64,000 nucleotides of DNA from an uncultured Lachnospiraceae bacterium (GTDB lineage Bacteria > Bacillota > Clostridia > Lachnospirales > Lachnospiraceae). Under the pieces are notes generated by a model that worked only from the letters and a program-made list of their open reading frames with translations, had not been told where the DNA came from and ran no database searches. The DNA lies in assembly GCA_910588825.1 (NCBI GenBank), contig CAJURF010000006.1:11902-75901 (forward strand), in the 5' to 3' direction. The position numbers were made by a program, and so were the translations under genes. Shown in pieces: positions 17,701-25,015 of this stretch (within the stretch, counting starts at the first letter, position 1; each line of letters starts with the position of its first letter).

Positions 17701-19600
17701 CATCGTTTCCTGGAAGCCAGATAACTGCTTCATTTTCATCAACTAATTCTCCGCTAAATTTTACCTCTGTACGTCCTGTTTCTTCTGTGCTTTTCGGGTT
17801 TGCAATTCCATATTCCCAACGTCCTCCTCCATCTTTACCATCATCACTAAAATCACCGGTTGAATTCCATGGGTTGAAGATAACGCTGAATCCTTGAGAG
17901 GGCTGTTCCGTTCCTAAAATAATATTTTCCAAAGGTTCATTTGTATATGTCTGGGTATTTTCTGGGAGGTAATAAATATCGGTTATATTGCTTTGGGTGA
18001 AACTTGTTACCCCGTTGGCAAGGTCGCATAACCGCCACATCGGGATGCCATTTAAAGATGTTACAGTGTTTACAGTAATGGTTGTTCCTCCATCTGTACT
18101 ATATCCAATCCAAGCGCCAAGAGGATCGCTTTGTACAGCTGTTGCGAGAGAATCTGTGCTGTAACCTTCAATCCCAAACAATTCATACAATTTATCATCA
18201 GCTAAACTATATGGTTTAATTGCAAAAAAGCTTTTATTACCGTCAACAGCTGTCTCAGCATTGAACTGACTTTTTGCAGCTTCGCCTTTCGTTATAAATT
18301 TCTTTTCCCCAGTAACCACATCTGTTTGCAGATAATGAAAACGCACAGTATCATCAGCACTTCTGCTCTTACCAATAGCCAAATTCCCCGCCGCAAAAAG
18401 AGCCACTTCAGAGAAAGAGTCCATCTCAAAAGTAATCACGCCATCGTCATCCACGCTGCTGTCTTCCAGCACTTCCGTGCCGTCGTCTGCGAAATGGACC
18501 ATATTAACCGGTCCTGCCTCTGACACTTCTTTTCCGTCTGCAAATTGAATTTTCACAGTAACAGTATCATCCGGCTCGATTTCTTCTCCGTCCAGATAGA
18601 AGCCGATATCCATCAGCACATCCATAGATGCCTGTTCACTGCCCATCTGGTTTTGAAATTCTTCTCTGCGTTCTGCAAAGTGTTCCGGATCACTTTCCTC
18701 AGTGATCTGTTTTACCACCAGCTCCGCTTCCTCTGAAATGTTCGCAAACTCTCCGTATTCTGCGGTGACTTTTACTGTCTCGTCCTCGAAGGTCTTAACC
18801 GTTTTTTCTGCTTCTTCCGCTTTTTCCGGGTTTTCCGCGCTGTTTAATGTTTCGATTTCTTCTTTTGTCAGCTCAATGGTTTCAAAGCACTCCTCGCCAT
18901 GAACATGCTCCTTCAGTTCCAGAAGTCCGCATGTCAGCTGTCCGTCCTGGTCATAACAGGTTTCATCATGGGTGTGCAGTTCCTGTTCTCCACAGGCCAG
19001 TTCGCTCTTTGTCTCATAGCAGCTTTCTGTGTGCGTATGACCGCCCTGGCCTTCTTTCTGTCCGCAGGAGAGAGTCTCAGTCCACTCATAGCAGTCGTCT
19101 GTATGTACATGTGCTTCCTGTTCTGCGCCGGTTTCATCTATATAGAATTCTTCCTGCCCGCATATCAGTGCACCCTGTTCCCGGGTATAGCATTCTTCTG
19201 TATGCACGTGGCCTTCTGATTCTTCTAATCCACATACAAGTTCTTCTTTTTCCTGATAACATTCCGGACTGTGGGTGTGTGCCTGCACTTCCGGCAGCTG
19301 GCAGACCAGAGTCCCTTCGCTGTCGTAACAGTCATCGTTGTGTGTATGTACCGCATAATCCGCATACCCGCATATGACTCTGCCTTCGCTGTCATAGCAT
19401 CCTTCTGTATGTTCATGCAGTTCTATCTGGCAGTCCAGCAGTTTCTGTTTATGATTTGCGGCCTGGCCGTTCATTTTCAGTACCGTTACCGTGCCGAGCG
19501 TGACCAGCACAGCCAGACACAGGAACGCTGCCAGCCAGTACCTGTATTTTCTTTTTTCACGGAACAGTTTTATGGCCTGTTCAATCATTGAATTTCCCAT
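14744..19600 (-). CDS. Giant LPXTG adhesin, probable pilus tip, with His/Cys repeats and fibro-slime domain
   Basis: 1618 residues. An N-terminal membrane helix (about 22-41) is followed by eight tandem units of the form HxHxxxC[Y/F] with a paired LxCG (about residues 58-250), a Glu/Lys-rich stretch, a large unique region, and a fibro-slime/PA14-like domain (FSGDDDVWVFIDDKLVLDMGG and KHTLKVYYLERGG, about 960-1100). Cna-B-like repeats near 1390-1560 have E-boxes (YTLTEEKAPASYKL, YRLSETKAPDGYN), and LPHTG at about 1576 precedes a helix and basic tail. Size, repeats and position next to pilin and sortase fit a tip adhesin. The His/Cys units could bind metal or form disulfides. The ATG at 19600 has AGGGGG seven bases upstream. 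Confidence 0.88.
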   Translation of the reverse strand: MGNSMIEQAIKLFREKRKYRYWLAAFLCLAVLVTLGTVTVLKMNGQAANHKQKLLDCQIELHEHTEGCYDSEGRVICGYADYAVHTHNDDCYDSEGTLVCQLPEVQAHTHSPECYQEKEELVCGLEESEGHVHTEECYTREQGALICGQEEFYIDETGAEQEAHVHTDDCYEWTETLSCGQKEGQGGHTHTESCYETKSELACGEQELHTHDETCYDQDGQLTCGLLELKEHVHGEECFETIELTKEEIETLNSAENPEKAEEAEKTVKTFEDETVKVTAEYGEFANISEEAELVVKQITEESDPEHFAERREEFQNQMGSEQASMDVLMDIGFYLDGEEIEPDDTVTVKIQFADGKEVSEAGPVNMVHFADDGTEVLEDSSVDDDGVITFEMDSFSEVALFAAGNLAIGKSRSADDTVRFHYLQTDVVTGEKKFITKGEAAKSQFNAETAVDGNKSFFAIKPYSLADDKLYELFGIEGYSTDSLATAVQSDPLGAWIGYSTDGGTTITVNTVTSLNGIPMWRLCDLANGVTSFTQSNITDIYYLPENTQTYTNEPLENIILGTEQPSQGFSVIFNPWNSTGDFSDDGKDGGGRWEYGIANPKSTEETGRTEVKFSGELVDENEAVIWLPGNDDLENHENQFDFDHCGKTDCISKAAIKGQAADRTYKYKLAGWYNIADEKYYKTGSNAVSAKIDTRKNNIFYADWIADESNFADNPEISLIQTENGMRDRAEYTEFITTKVFDYNELFNIYSTTYQHETSPITKKREIWSDSGLFSKINEVCSFIFFDGNRRTLGYPSNERTWNQSNQGGTTPKPSQGAWGPQLKTLLDDYLFNENDERLGVHYLGEGEFLYKLGTETNNEGYYLYDSDENGASYNPSENRFYIQEKTDCIKKENGETKAGFFPLNKPFGDTAYSMTDGSVNYHFGMNSEINFYLPGDVPKNENDPNYKKVNQYKGRDMVFEFSGDDDVWVFIDDKLVLDMGGVHGKVDGSINFSTGKCEVFSKDPQNNKVSYNADISSIVSTLEKGKHTLKVYYLERGGFESNCKIKFNIIPRYKIETPEASTVTIKKEWRDNETSHTPVTAVLSRYYMENGSRKKDETFSEEVELNEGKKWQHLFEGLEVYKDPATKLIEYIYEVDEKNPPIGYEKKVQSKIAPQGGQSWLKVDASNESEIAEKEVIFLNVTGNKALGVSDGEKIEGFNVKTVKEGVLSSDSVTDNIKWKVTAADGSLLLESKQYPDRFLNIEGDIGGSLLLVNNKEGASKFEPDNVDGGGFSAASHRIIFDDLTEEFKIGSNNLTNEGIESGADKSKRVISYMEKVTKLTECTITNTQLADVTIAKVDSSTDQLLSGAEFSLNRQILNGETATTQYYDGQQWISIQNDANEPKFEISNGELRLSDLSPGTYTLTEEKAPASYKLNSAAIQFQVENGKINRIISGSAEITGNVLKVKNEKEEPEKATIKFVKVGSTSGHLLSGAEFSLYSNDDSKNSINGVAVSDENGVFFEGELAYGTYRLSETKAPDGYNKLSQDVIITISKGKVTVNNPNLSSDDREKEYSINEEGYYEIKIPNSTGYKLPHTGGSGTYPFAIGSAVLFSTAAFLLYGYSIRQKRRQKRLHR

Positions 19601-19626
19601 CACGCATCCCCCTTTCTTTCACTCCA

Positions 19627-20205
19627 TCACTTAATAGTGCTGATATCCGACAGCGGCCAGACCCTGAGCAGTATCTTGCCCACCACCATGTCATTGCCCA
19701 CGCAGCCCACCGCGGTATTCCGGCTGTCGATGCTTGTTGCCCGGTGGTCCCCCATGACGAAGCATCTGCCGTCCGGTACCTGATAAGGCAGGTCAATGTT
19801 GCAGTCCCCCAGGGCTTTTTCCGTGATATACGGCTCATCCAGCAGCTGGTCATTCACATATACGCCTCCATCTTTGTCGATATCCACCCAGTCCCCCGCG
19901 GAGGCGATTACCCGCTTCACCAGAATGTTGTTGTTATAATAAAATGCTATCACATCTCCGGTTTTATATTTTGAGCTGCTGACAGCCACCACAATGTCCT
20001 GGTCCTGCAGAGTGTCTGTCATGGAAGTTCCGTTGATCTGCAGAACCGGAAGCAGAAGTACAGCAATCAGCACTGCGGCCGCGGCAACTACCAGGAGTGA
20101 GAATACTGTGCTTCGCAGCACCCGGCCGTATCTCCTTTTGTACTGCTCTTTCTGCAGTTCCGCTTCAAGCAGTTCCAGGCTTATCTCATATTTCTTCGCT
20201 TCCAT
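19627..20205 (-). CDS. lepB: Signal peptidase I (conventional Ser-Lys type)
   Basis: 192 residues from the ATG at 20205 (GAAAGGAG upstream). A charged N terminus and a membrane helix (about 34-54) precede Ser61 in NGTSMTDTL and Lys97 in ILVKRVIA, the catalytic dyad of bacterial SPase I, and the GDHRATSIDSR signature lies at about 152-162. In Gram-positive pilus loci a dedicated SPase I often processes or helps assemble pilins. It lies directly upstream of the adhesin and overlaps the preceding coiled-coil gene by 20 bases. Together with the SipW-like enzyme the operon encodes two signal peptidases of different catalytic types. Confidence 0.92.
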   Translation of the reverse strand: MEAKKYEISLELLEAELQKEQYKRRYGRVLRSTVFSLLVVAAAAVLIAVLLLPVLQINGTSMTDTLQDQDIVVAVSSSKYKTGDVIAFYYNNNILVKRVIASAGDWVDIDKDGGVYVNDQLLDEPYITEKALGDCNIDLPYQVPDGRCFVMGDHRATSIDSRNTAVGCVGNDMVVGKILLRVWPLSDISTIK

Positions 20206-20674
20206 ACTGCTCCTTTCCGTGCAGTCCGTCTTCCGGAATGCCGTATTCCATTTCATCGCCAAGCTCCATGGGCGGTTCCTTCTCCTCCAGGCCGCACTGC
20301 ATCTTGAGATTATATAAATACTGGTCTGCCGCCTGCTGTGCCGCTTCAAAAATGCCGTTGAGCCTCAGGGCTGCGGCCGCGATGGACCCGGCTTCCTCCA
20401 GCTGGATCTGTCTGCTGTTCCGCCATGCCTCCATATCTTCACGGAGTTTTCTGATTCTGGCATCTTTCTGGTCCAGCCGGTTTTTCAGCTTATCGATCAG
20501 GGCATCCTTTTCATTCAGTTTTGCCTTCAGCCTTTCATTGCTTTCCTGCGCCTGGGCCAGTGCGCGGCTGGTTTCGTCAAACTCTTCCTGCAGCTGACGG
20601 GCATCCTTTCCCTGAGCCACCAGAAGCTGGAGAAGGTCGCGTCTGCGAAGCCTGCGGAATTCTTTTTCAGTCAT
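20186..20674 (-). CDS. Coiled-coil protein, first gene of the fibre operon
   Basis: 162 residues. It starts with TEKEFRRLRRRDLLQLLVAQ, followed by a long heptad-rich coiled coil (about 25-90, rich in Glu, Lys, Leu and Arg), then a helical region with NGIFEAAQQAADQYLYN and an acidic tail. No membrane segment is present. Similar proteins open sortase-pilus operons in Lachnospiraceae and resemble DivIVA-type scaffolds, so a role in positioning the export machinery is plausible but unproved. A perfect 12-bp palindrome and a promoter lie just upstream. Confidence 0.65.
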   Translation of the reverse strand: MTEKEFRRLRRRDLLQLLVAQGKDARQLQEEFDETSRALAQAQESNERLKAKLNEKDALIDKLKNRLDQKDARIRKLREDMEAWRNSRQIQLEEAGSIAAAALRLNGIFEAAQQAADQYLYNLKMQCGLEEKEPPMELGDEMEYGIPEDGLHGKEQYGSEEI

Positions 20675-20703
20675 TTGTAAGCCCCATTTCCGGAAACCTT
20701 TTT

Positions 20704-20731
20704 TTACCTCATAATGCGTATTATGAGGTAA
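20704..20731. promoter_or_regulatory. Perfect 12-bp inverted repeat, operator-like
   Basis: TTACCTCATAAT at 20704-20715 and ATTATGAGGTAA at 20720-20731 are exact reverse complements separated by GCGT. There is no T run on either side, so it is not a terminator. It lies between the promoter at 20765-20793 and the start codon at 20674, the position of a repressor or activator site or of an mRNA hairpin. Confidence 0.6.
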
Positions 20732-20764
20732 ATCATAATCAGACTTCCATATTATAGTCTATTA

Positions 20765-20793
20765 ATTATACTACATATGGTTTCCAGCCGCAA
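20765..20793 (-). promoter_or_regulatory. Promoter of the fibre operon
   Basis: On the minus strand, TTGCGG (20788-20793) and TATAAT (20765-20770) are separated by 17 bp. A second TATAAT-like box lies closer to the gene (near 20750). Transcription would read through the palindrome at 20704-20731 into the coiled-coil gene. Confidence 0.6.
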
Positions 20794-21426
20794 TACACTA
20801 TTTGACCAAAATTGAAGCATTATTTAGCTTAGTTGAAGTATATCAAATGGACTGTCAAAAGATGCGTCAAAAACCATACTTAAAAAGGGTTGTTTTGATA
20901 TTTTTAGAGCGTGTAATTTTGACGCCCCAATCATTCCTAATCATTATATGCAACATCATGCATCATGGATATGCTTGATTTCCAAATCCGCCGCCAGAGC
21001 CGTTCTGCCTGACGCGCGCTTTTTTTAAATTATTTCCTGTTTTTATATACCCTGCTGCCAGCACAATATATCTCCTCCACTTCAAAATTACCTTTCATAA
21101 AATGCTACTTCAATGTTTCTACTATATTTAATATCGGTTGAACTCCTGCAAAATATAATCGTTATTTCATCAGAATTCAAGTTGTTTTTCTTTGGTATTA
21201 TCAGAATTTTTATATTTGGTACTTTAATAAAGCCGGAAATCCGTTTGGGAATCCCGGCTTGTGCCCTTTGTTTATGCAGTTTACTATGCTCTTACTTTTT
21301 CAGCTCTCAGAAACCCTTTCCGATGGTTCGATCTGGTGAAGCCAACGCGGCAATGGCGCAAATAGCGGTGCTTAGTGTTTGAGTATCTATGAAATGGTGT
21401 ACTGGCTTTCAATTCTTTTTTAACAG
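20794..21426. other. Gene-poor spacer between fibre operon and defence island
   Basis: No convincing gene is seen in 630 bases. It holds TAGAGCGTGT at 20905-20914, identical to one end of the MITE-like element at 38512-38692, and an inverted repeat AAGCCGG/CCGGCTT (21230-21236 and 21254-21260) without a strong T run. The plus-strand open frame at 21113-21382 has no ribosome binding site and hydrophobic, compositionally poor sequence. Confidence 0.4.
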
Positions 21427-22231
21427 CTATACGATTATATCATCATCAAGATTAAAATCATCAAAATACTCATGGCGGTTTTTCCTCAGCTCGTTTACAT
21501 CTTGACACATAAAAACACAACACAAATCATAACGCGGTTTATTCGTTCCAACTTTTGCAGGCTGTTCAAATTTGAGGGCTGCGTTATAATAGTTTATCAA
21601 ATTTTCGTCTTCTGAAGTATCTGCCGCAAACAAATACACATACTGGCATCCGGCATATTCTTGAATTTCATATATAATTGGTGCAATATACTGCCAAAAC
21701 ATCACTTCCCCTATGGGACGATTTATATCAAAAGATTTCCACTTTTCTTTCATTAAATCATTTGAACAGAAATGAACTATTTCAATTCCTGGATATGTAT
21801 GCCCAACCCTTATTATCTGTTCATTTTCTTCATGTTCTTTATCATAGTTAAGCTGATCTAAAATTCTCAAGAAATTGAATAGCAAGCTCCCGTTCACGAC
21901 ATCCTCTATGCATATTTTTCACAATTTGCAACCATTTTTGAGCTCTTTCAGCCTTTTCTTTAATAAGGTCTTCATCTAATGGATCAAATAAAGCTCCGCA
22001 TTTTAATGAAAAGAACAAGGCAATCTCATTATCAGGAGATTTAATCAGATAATAGGCGGTTTTACACTCAAAATCTTCATCCCACGCCAAACTTTTGAGA
22101 TAACTGACCAAAGAACGGCCTTTCACATTTTCGAAACGTTTTATCAGCTTCTTATTTTCCTGCTCATGAGACAATCGTTCACAAGAAAAGCTCTCAAGTA
22201 TTTGCTTTTGTTCATCTGTGATTTTTCCCAT
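21427..22231 (-). pseudogene. GNAT-like toxin partner of a SocA/Panacea antitoxin, apparently split
   Basis: Two overlapping frames, 21848-22231 and 21427-21897, read like the N- and C-terminal parts of a single acetyltransferase-like protein. The first holds KTAYYLIKSPDNEIALFFSL and KCGALFDPLDE, the second GIEIVHFCSND, GEVMFWQYIAPIIYEI, YVYLFAADTSED and NKPRYDLCCVFMCQ, a pattern I associate with GNAT-type partners of DUF4065 antitoxins. The first frame stops at ENFRSA and the second has only a GTG start (21897), so a frameshift or small deletion near 21850-21897 is likely. Alternatively the two parts are expressed as separate coupled polypeptides. It lies 13 bases after the antitoxin gene. 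Confidence 0.55.
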
Positions 22232-22244
22232 ACACTTTTATACC

Positions 22245-22715
22245 TTATGCAAGTCCTAACTCCTTCAGCATTTCTCTCCTGGCCTTAATTCTTTCAGCAT
22301 CAGCCATAATGTCTTCAAGGCTCATCGGATTATCACTATTTTCTTTCTCTGGTATGCCTATTCTGGAATTTTTCCAGGATATCTCCCCATGAGTTAACCT
22401 GCTAAGACTCCACGAATCTTTTCCAGCATATTTCTCTAAAACTTTTTTCAGCAACATAGAGCAGTCTTTTGTAAATCTCTCAGGCATAATAGAGACAAAT
22501 GATCCATCTTTGTAAACACTTCGAATTTCCTTTAAGACCGGGCCATATTTCCACCCATAAAATGCAGCATCAAAAAGAGCCTCCCCGTTCTGGATTAAAG
22601 ATTCTCTTTGGGCAAAATACATTAACTTATGCAGTTTCATTTCATCAATCTGCTGACCATATTCTAAGAAATATTCCTGTGCGATATGAGCAGCAATATT
22701 TAATACCTTTTCCAT
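22245..22715 (-). CDS. SocA/Panacea-domain (DUF4065) antitoxin
   Basis: 156 residues from the ATG at 22715, preceded by AGGAGGACTGAT; an upstream ATG at 22739 lacks such a site. It carries the Panacea signature: MKLHKLMYFAQRESL (about 30-44) and FYGWKYGPVLKEI (about 56-68), found in SocA-like antitoxins paired with diverse toxins. The C terminus is charged and helical (ADAERIKARREMLKEL). It is first in a short operon with the GNAT-like partner and likely neutralises it. The operon borders a Septu-like defence pair. Confidence 0.8.
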   Translation of the reverse strand: MEKVLNIAAHIAQEYFLEYGQQIDEMKLHKLMYFAQRESLIQNGEALFDAAFYGWKYGPVLKEIRSVYKDGSFVSIMPERFTKDCSMLLKKVLEKYAGKDSWSLSRLTHGEISWKNSRIGIPEKENSDNPMSLEDIMADAERIKARREMLKELGLA

Positions 22716-22938
22716 ATCAGTCCTCCTCTTTTCTTCCACAGCTTATCATTTGCCTATAGTATATCATACATTGCAAAAATGACGACTATTCTTTTAATAA
22801 ATTAAATGAATAAGTGGTAAATATTTCATTAAACGATCTCCTTAAAACCACCTGCACATCTTTCAACATTCCACCTTTTGAGGCAATCGACTCCGATCTT
22901 TATCTATGTAAAACAAAAAAATTTGAAGAATGCCGCTG

Positions 22939-23691
22939 TCACAATCCACGTTTCACAAGTTCATGATATTTTTTGTTAAAGAAATACAACAGCACTCCCG
23001 CAAACTCCGGCCGCTGCTCTTCCATTTCTATTTCACGAATTATCTTTTTGATCTTTGCGGAAGTACACATTTTTTTATCACCCAGCTTTTTAACAGCCTT
23101 TTTATAACGCAGATATGCGTCTTTTCTTCCTTTCACCAATTCTGTAGACGTATCCGCGATGAATTGGCCGTTTTTCCACATGCCATTCAAACGCAGAACA
23201 TTTTTAATGTCCTTTTCCATATCTTCATCTCTGGGGCTAGTTCTGATAAATCCTTCTTTATCATATATAATCTTTTTCATCTGCTGACAGTCCATAGGTG
23301 AAACTGTCAGCTTACTTTCGTTTCCTTTGCCCGCATCACAGCACAAAACTTTCCGTCTTTTGCCCTTCCAGTTTCTTCCCCCATCACAGACAGCAAGCAT
23401 ATTTCTATAATCCAGCGCCTTTTCTTTATCTTCACTCAGCGGATACCAGTGTTCAATGGTTGTGCCGCGCCCGTCATTTTTGATTCTCCGCATACAGTAG
23501 GCACAAAGATAATGCTGTTCCTCAAGCAGGCTTTCCCGGATCACCTCTTTTGGCAGCTGATCAAATTTCTCACGAATTGCTTTCGTATCTCCTGCTTTTA
23601 TTTTTTTCCACTCCTGACCGCTTTTTATTTCACTCACCATACGTGCCATCTGCCGGGGCGGCGGGCCCTTTTTTATATAAATCATTCTCAA
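22939..23691 (-). CDS. ptuB: HNH endonuclease of a Septu-like system (PtuB/TIGR02646-like)
   Basis: 250 residues with an HNH/ββα-metal core: CAYCMRRI supplies a zinc-type CxxC (about 63-66), IEHWYPLSED holds the HNH His (about 79), and LDYRNMLAVCDGGRN the Asn and later Cys. Such HNH proteins pair with an ATPase in the Septu antiphage system and with retron Ec78. Its start overlaps the ATPase stop by four bases (ATGA), a conserved coupling in Septu. It would cut nucleic acid when the ATPase releases or activates it. Confidence 0.8.
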   Translation of the reverse strand: MRMIYIKKGPPPRQMARMVSEIKSGQEWKKIKAGDTKAIREKFDQLPKEVIRESLLEEQHYLCAYCMRRIKNDGRGTTIEHWYPLSEDKEKALDYRNMLAVCDGGRNWKGKRRKVLCCDAGKGNESKLTVSPMDCQQMKKIIYDKEGFIRTSPRDEDMEKDIKNVLRLNGMWKNGQFIADTSTELVKGRKDAYLRYKKAVKKLGDKKMCTSAKIKKIIREIEMEEQRPEFAGVLLYFFNKKYHELVKRGL

Positions 23692-24968
23692 TCCTCTATC
23701 CAGCGATTTAGCTGCAGTTCATCTTTTGCACCTTTTACATCCATATGGTCTTCTCCCAAAAGTTCCTCCATCTTTCCAATCATCTTTTCAGCACTTCCCA
23801 ATTCATCTTTTTGAATCGCTTCATCAAACTGTTCGAATATTTCTTTTATCTCCCGGGGTTTCTCCGTCGTCCCCTGGCGGAGCTTCAGCACCTCCTGCAC
23901 CGAATATCCATACGCATCTTTCAGATACATAACCTCCTGATCCTCCCCAATCCATACCATCTGCCGATTTTTACAGGATGATATCACAATGGGCGAATGT
24001 GTTGCCAGAATAAACTGAATATTGGGAAATGTTTCTTCCAGTGCGCCCACAATGTTCCACTGCCATTTGGGATGCAGATGCATATCAACCTCATCGATCA
24101 ACACGATTCCCTCTGTATTTTTCAGATTTTCTGATTGTTCTGGATTCAGCAGTGCAAGTCTGTATGCCAGATTCATGACTATCCACAAAAGTGACTGATA
24201 ACCGGCACTTAGATTAGAAACCGGCATAGACATATCTCCTTCCTGATATACCAGCTGTTCCAACTGACTGGAATAGTAGATATCAGGGGCGGTCTCCAAA
24301 TTATCTATTTTTTTCATAAAAGCTGCCACAATCCCTTTGAAGGCTTCATATTCTTTAATTTCACGCTTTTTTTGAAAAGCATTCAGCTCCATTTTCAGGC
24401 ACCATGCCCGTATTCCCCCTATATCCAGAGAATAATCAAGACACCCGATATACCCGCAGCGTCTGTCGTTTAATTTTTTCTTCAAATCTTTCTCTGCACT
24501 GCCTCTGCTGGACGGCCAGCTTCTGGCATCACTTTGAAAGCTGATCAAAGGCAGGACAGCACTTGAGTCATTTGATATGGTCCTCATCCACTTTTCAATG
24601 CCGTCGTCCTCCATCTTGGTCCGGCTGTACCCATTCTCGTCCTTGCGAATCCTCTTCCAATGAAACTCCTGTTGTTCCCCTTTCAATGTACAGGCAATCT
24701 CCACTGGGGTTACGTAATGAATTTCCGACGAGGCATCCCCCCGCTCTTCCATATAAAAATGGATATCGCTCTGCTGGATGCCTTTTACCGAAACATCCTG
24801 CACACCTTTCAGCATTCCGCACAGCCCTGAGGCAATGGCTTCCAATACAGATGTTTTCCCAACTCCATTATCGCCGGTCAGAAGATTTACACCAGGTGTA
24901 AATTCAAGTTCCATCTCTTTTACTGCTTTAAAATTTTTTATAGAAATCTGCTGAAAATACATATACAT
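23688..24968 (-). CDS. ptuA: ABC-type AAA ATPase of a Septu-like system (PtuA-like)
   Basis: 426 residues of the SMC/RecF-like AAA family. An N-terminal FQQISIKNFKAVKEMELEF leads to Walker A GDNGVGKTS (about 32-40); VSNLSAGYQSLLWI gives an ABC signature, GIVLIDEVDMHLHPKWQW is Walker B with D-loop, and FILATHSPIVISS the H-loop. PtuA proteins have this plan and hold the HNH partner in check until phage infection. It is followed by the HNH gene with a 4-base overlap, and preceded by an AAA/PD-(D/E)XK gene 47 bases upstream, which could be a third member of the operon. Confidence 0.8.
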   Translation of the reverse strand: MYMYFQQISIKNFKAVKEMELEFTPGVNLLTGDNGVGKTSVLEAIASGLCGMLKGVQDVSVKGIQQSDIHFYMEERGDASSEIHYVTPVEIACTLKGEQQEFHWKRIRKDENGYSRTKMEDDGIEKWMRTISNDSSAVLPLISFQSDARSWPSSRGSAEKDLKKKLNDRRCGYIGCLDYSLDIGGIRAWCLKMELNAFQKKREIKEYEAFKGIVAAFMKKIDNLETAPDIYYSSQLEQLVYQEGDMSMPVSNLSAGYQSLLWIVMNLAYRLALLNPEQSENLKNTEGIVLIDEVDMHLHPKWQWNIVGALEETFPNIQFILATHSPIVISSCKNRQMVWIGEDQEVMYLKDAYGYSVQEVLKLRQGTTEKPREIKEIFEQFDEAIQKDELGSAEKMIGKMEELLGEDHMDVKGAKDELQLNRWIED

Positions 24969-25015
24969 CTACCTTTCTGCGAAAACAGGACATGTCTGTT
25001 TACAGACAAATCAGC

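Noticed and set aside
13000..19500. CRISPR-like repeats
   Set aside because: The repeats in this region are protein-level His/Cys and Cna-B units, with no regular DNA repeat-spacer pattern.
21113..21382. An 89-residue plus-strand frame
   Set aside because: No ribosome binding site, mostly hydrophobic low-information sequence, no promoter.
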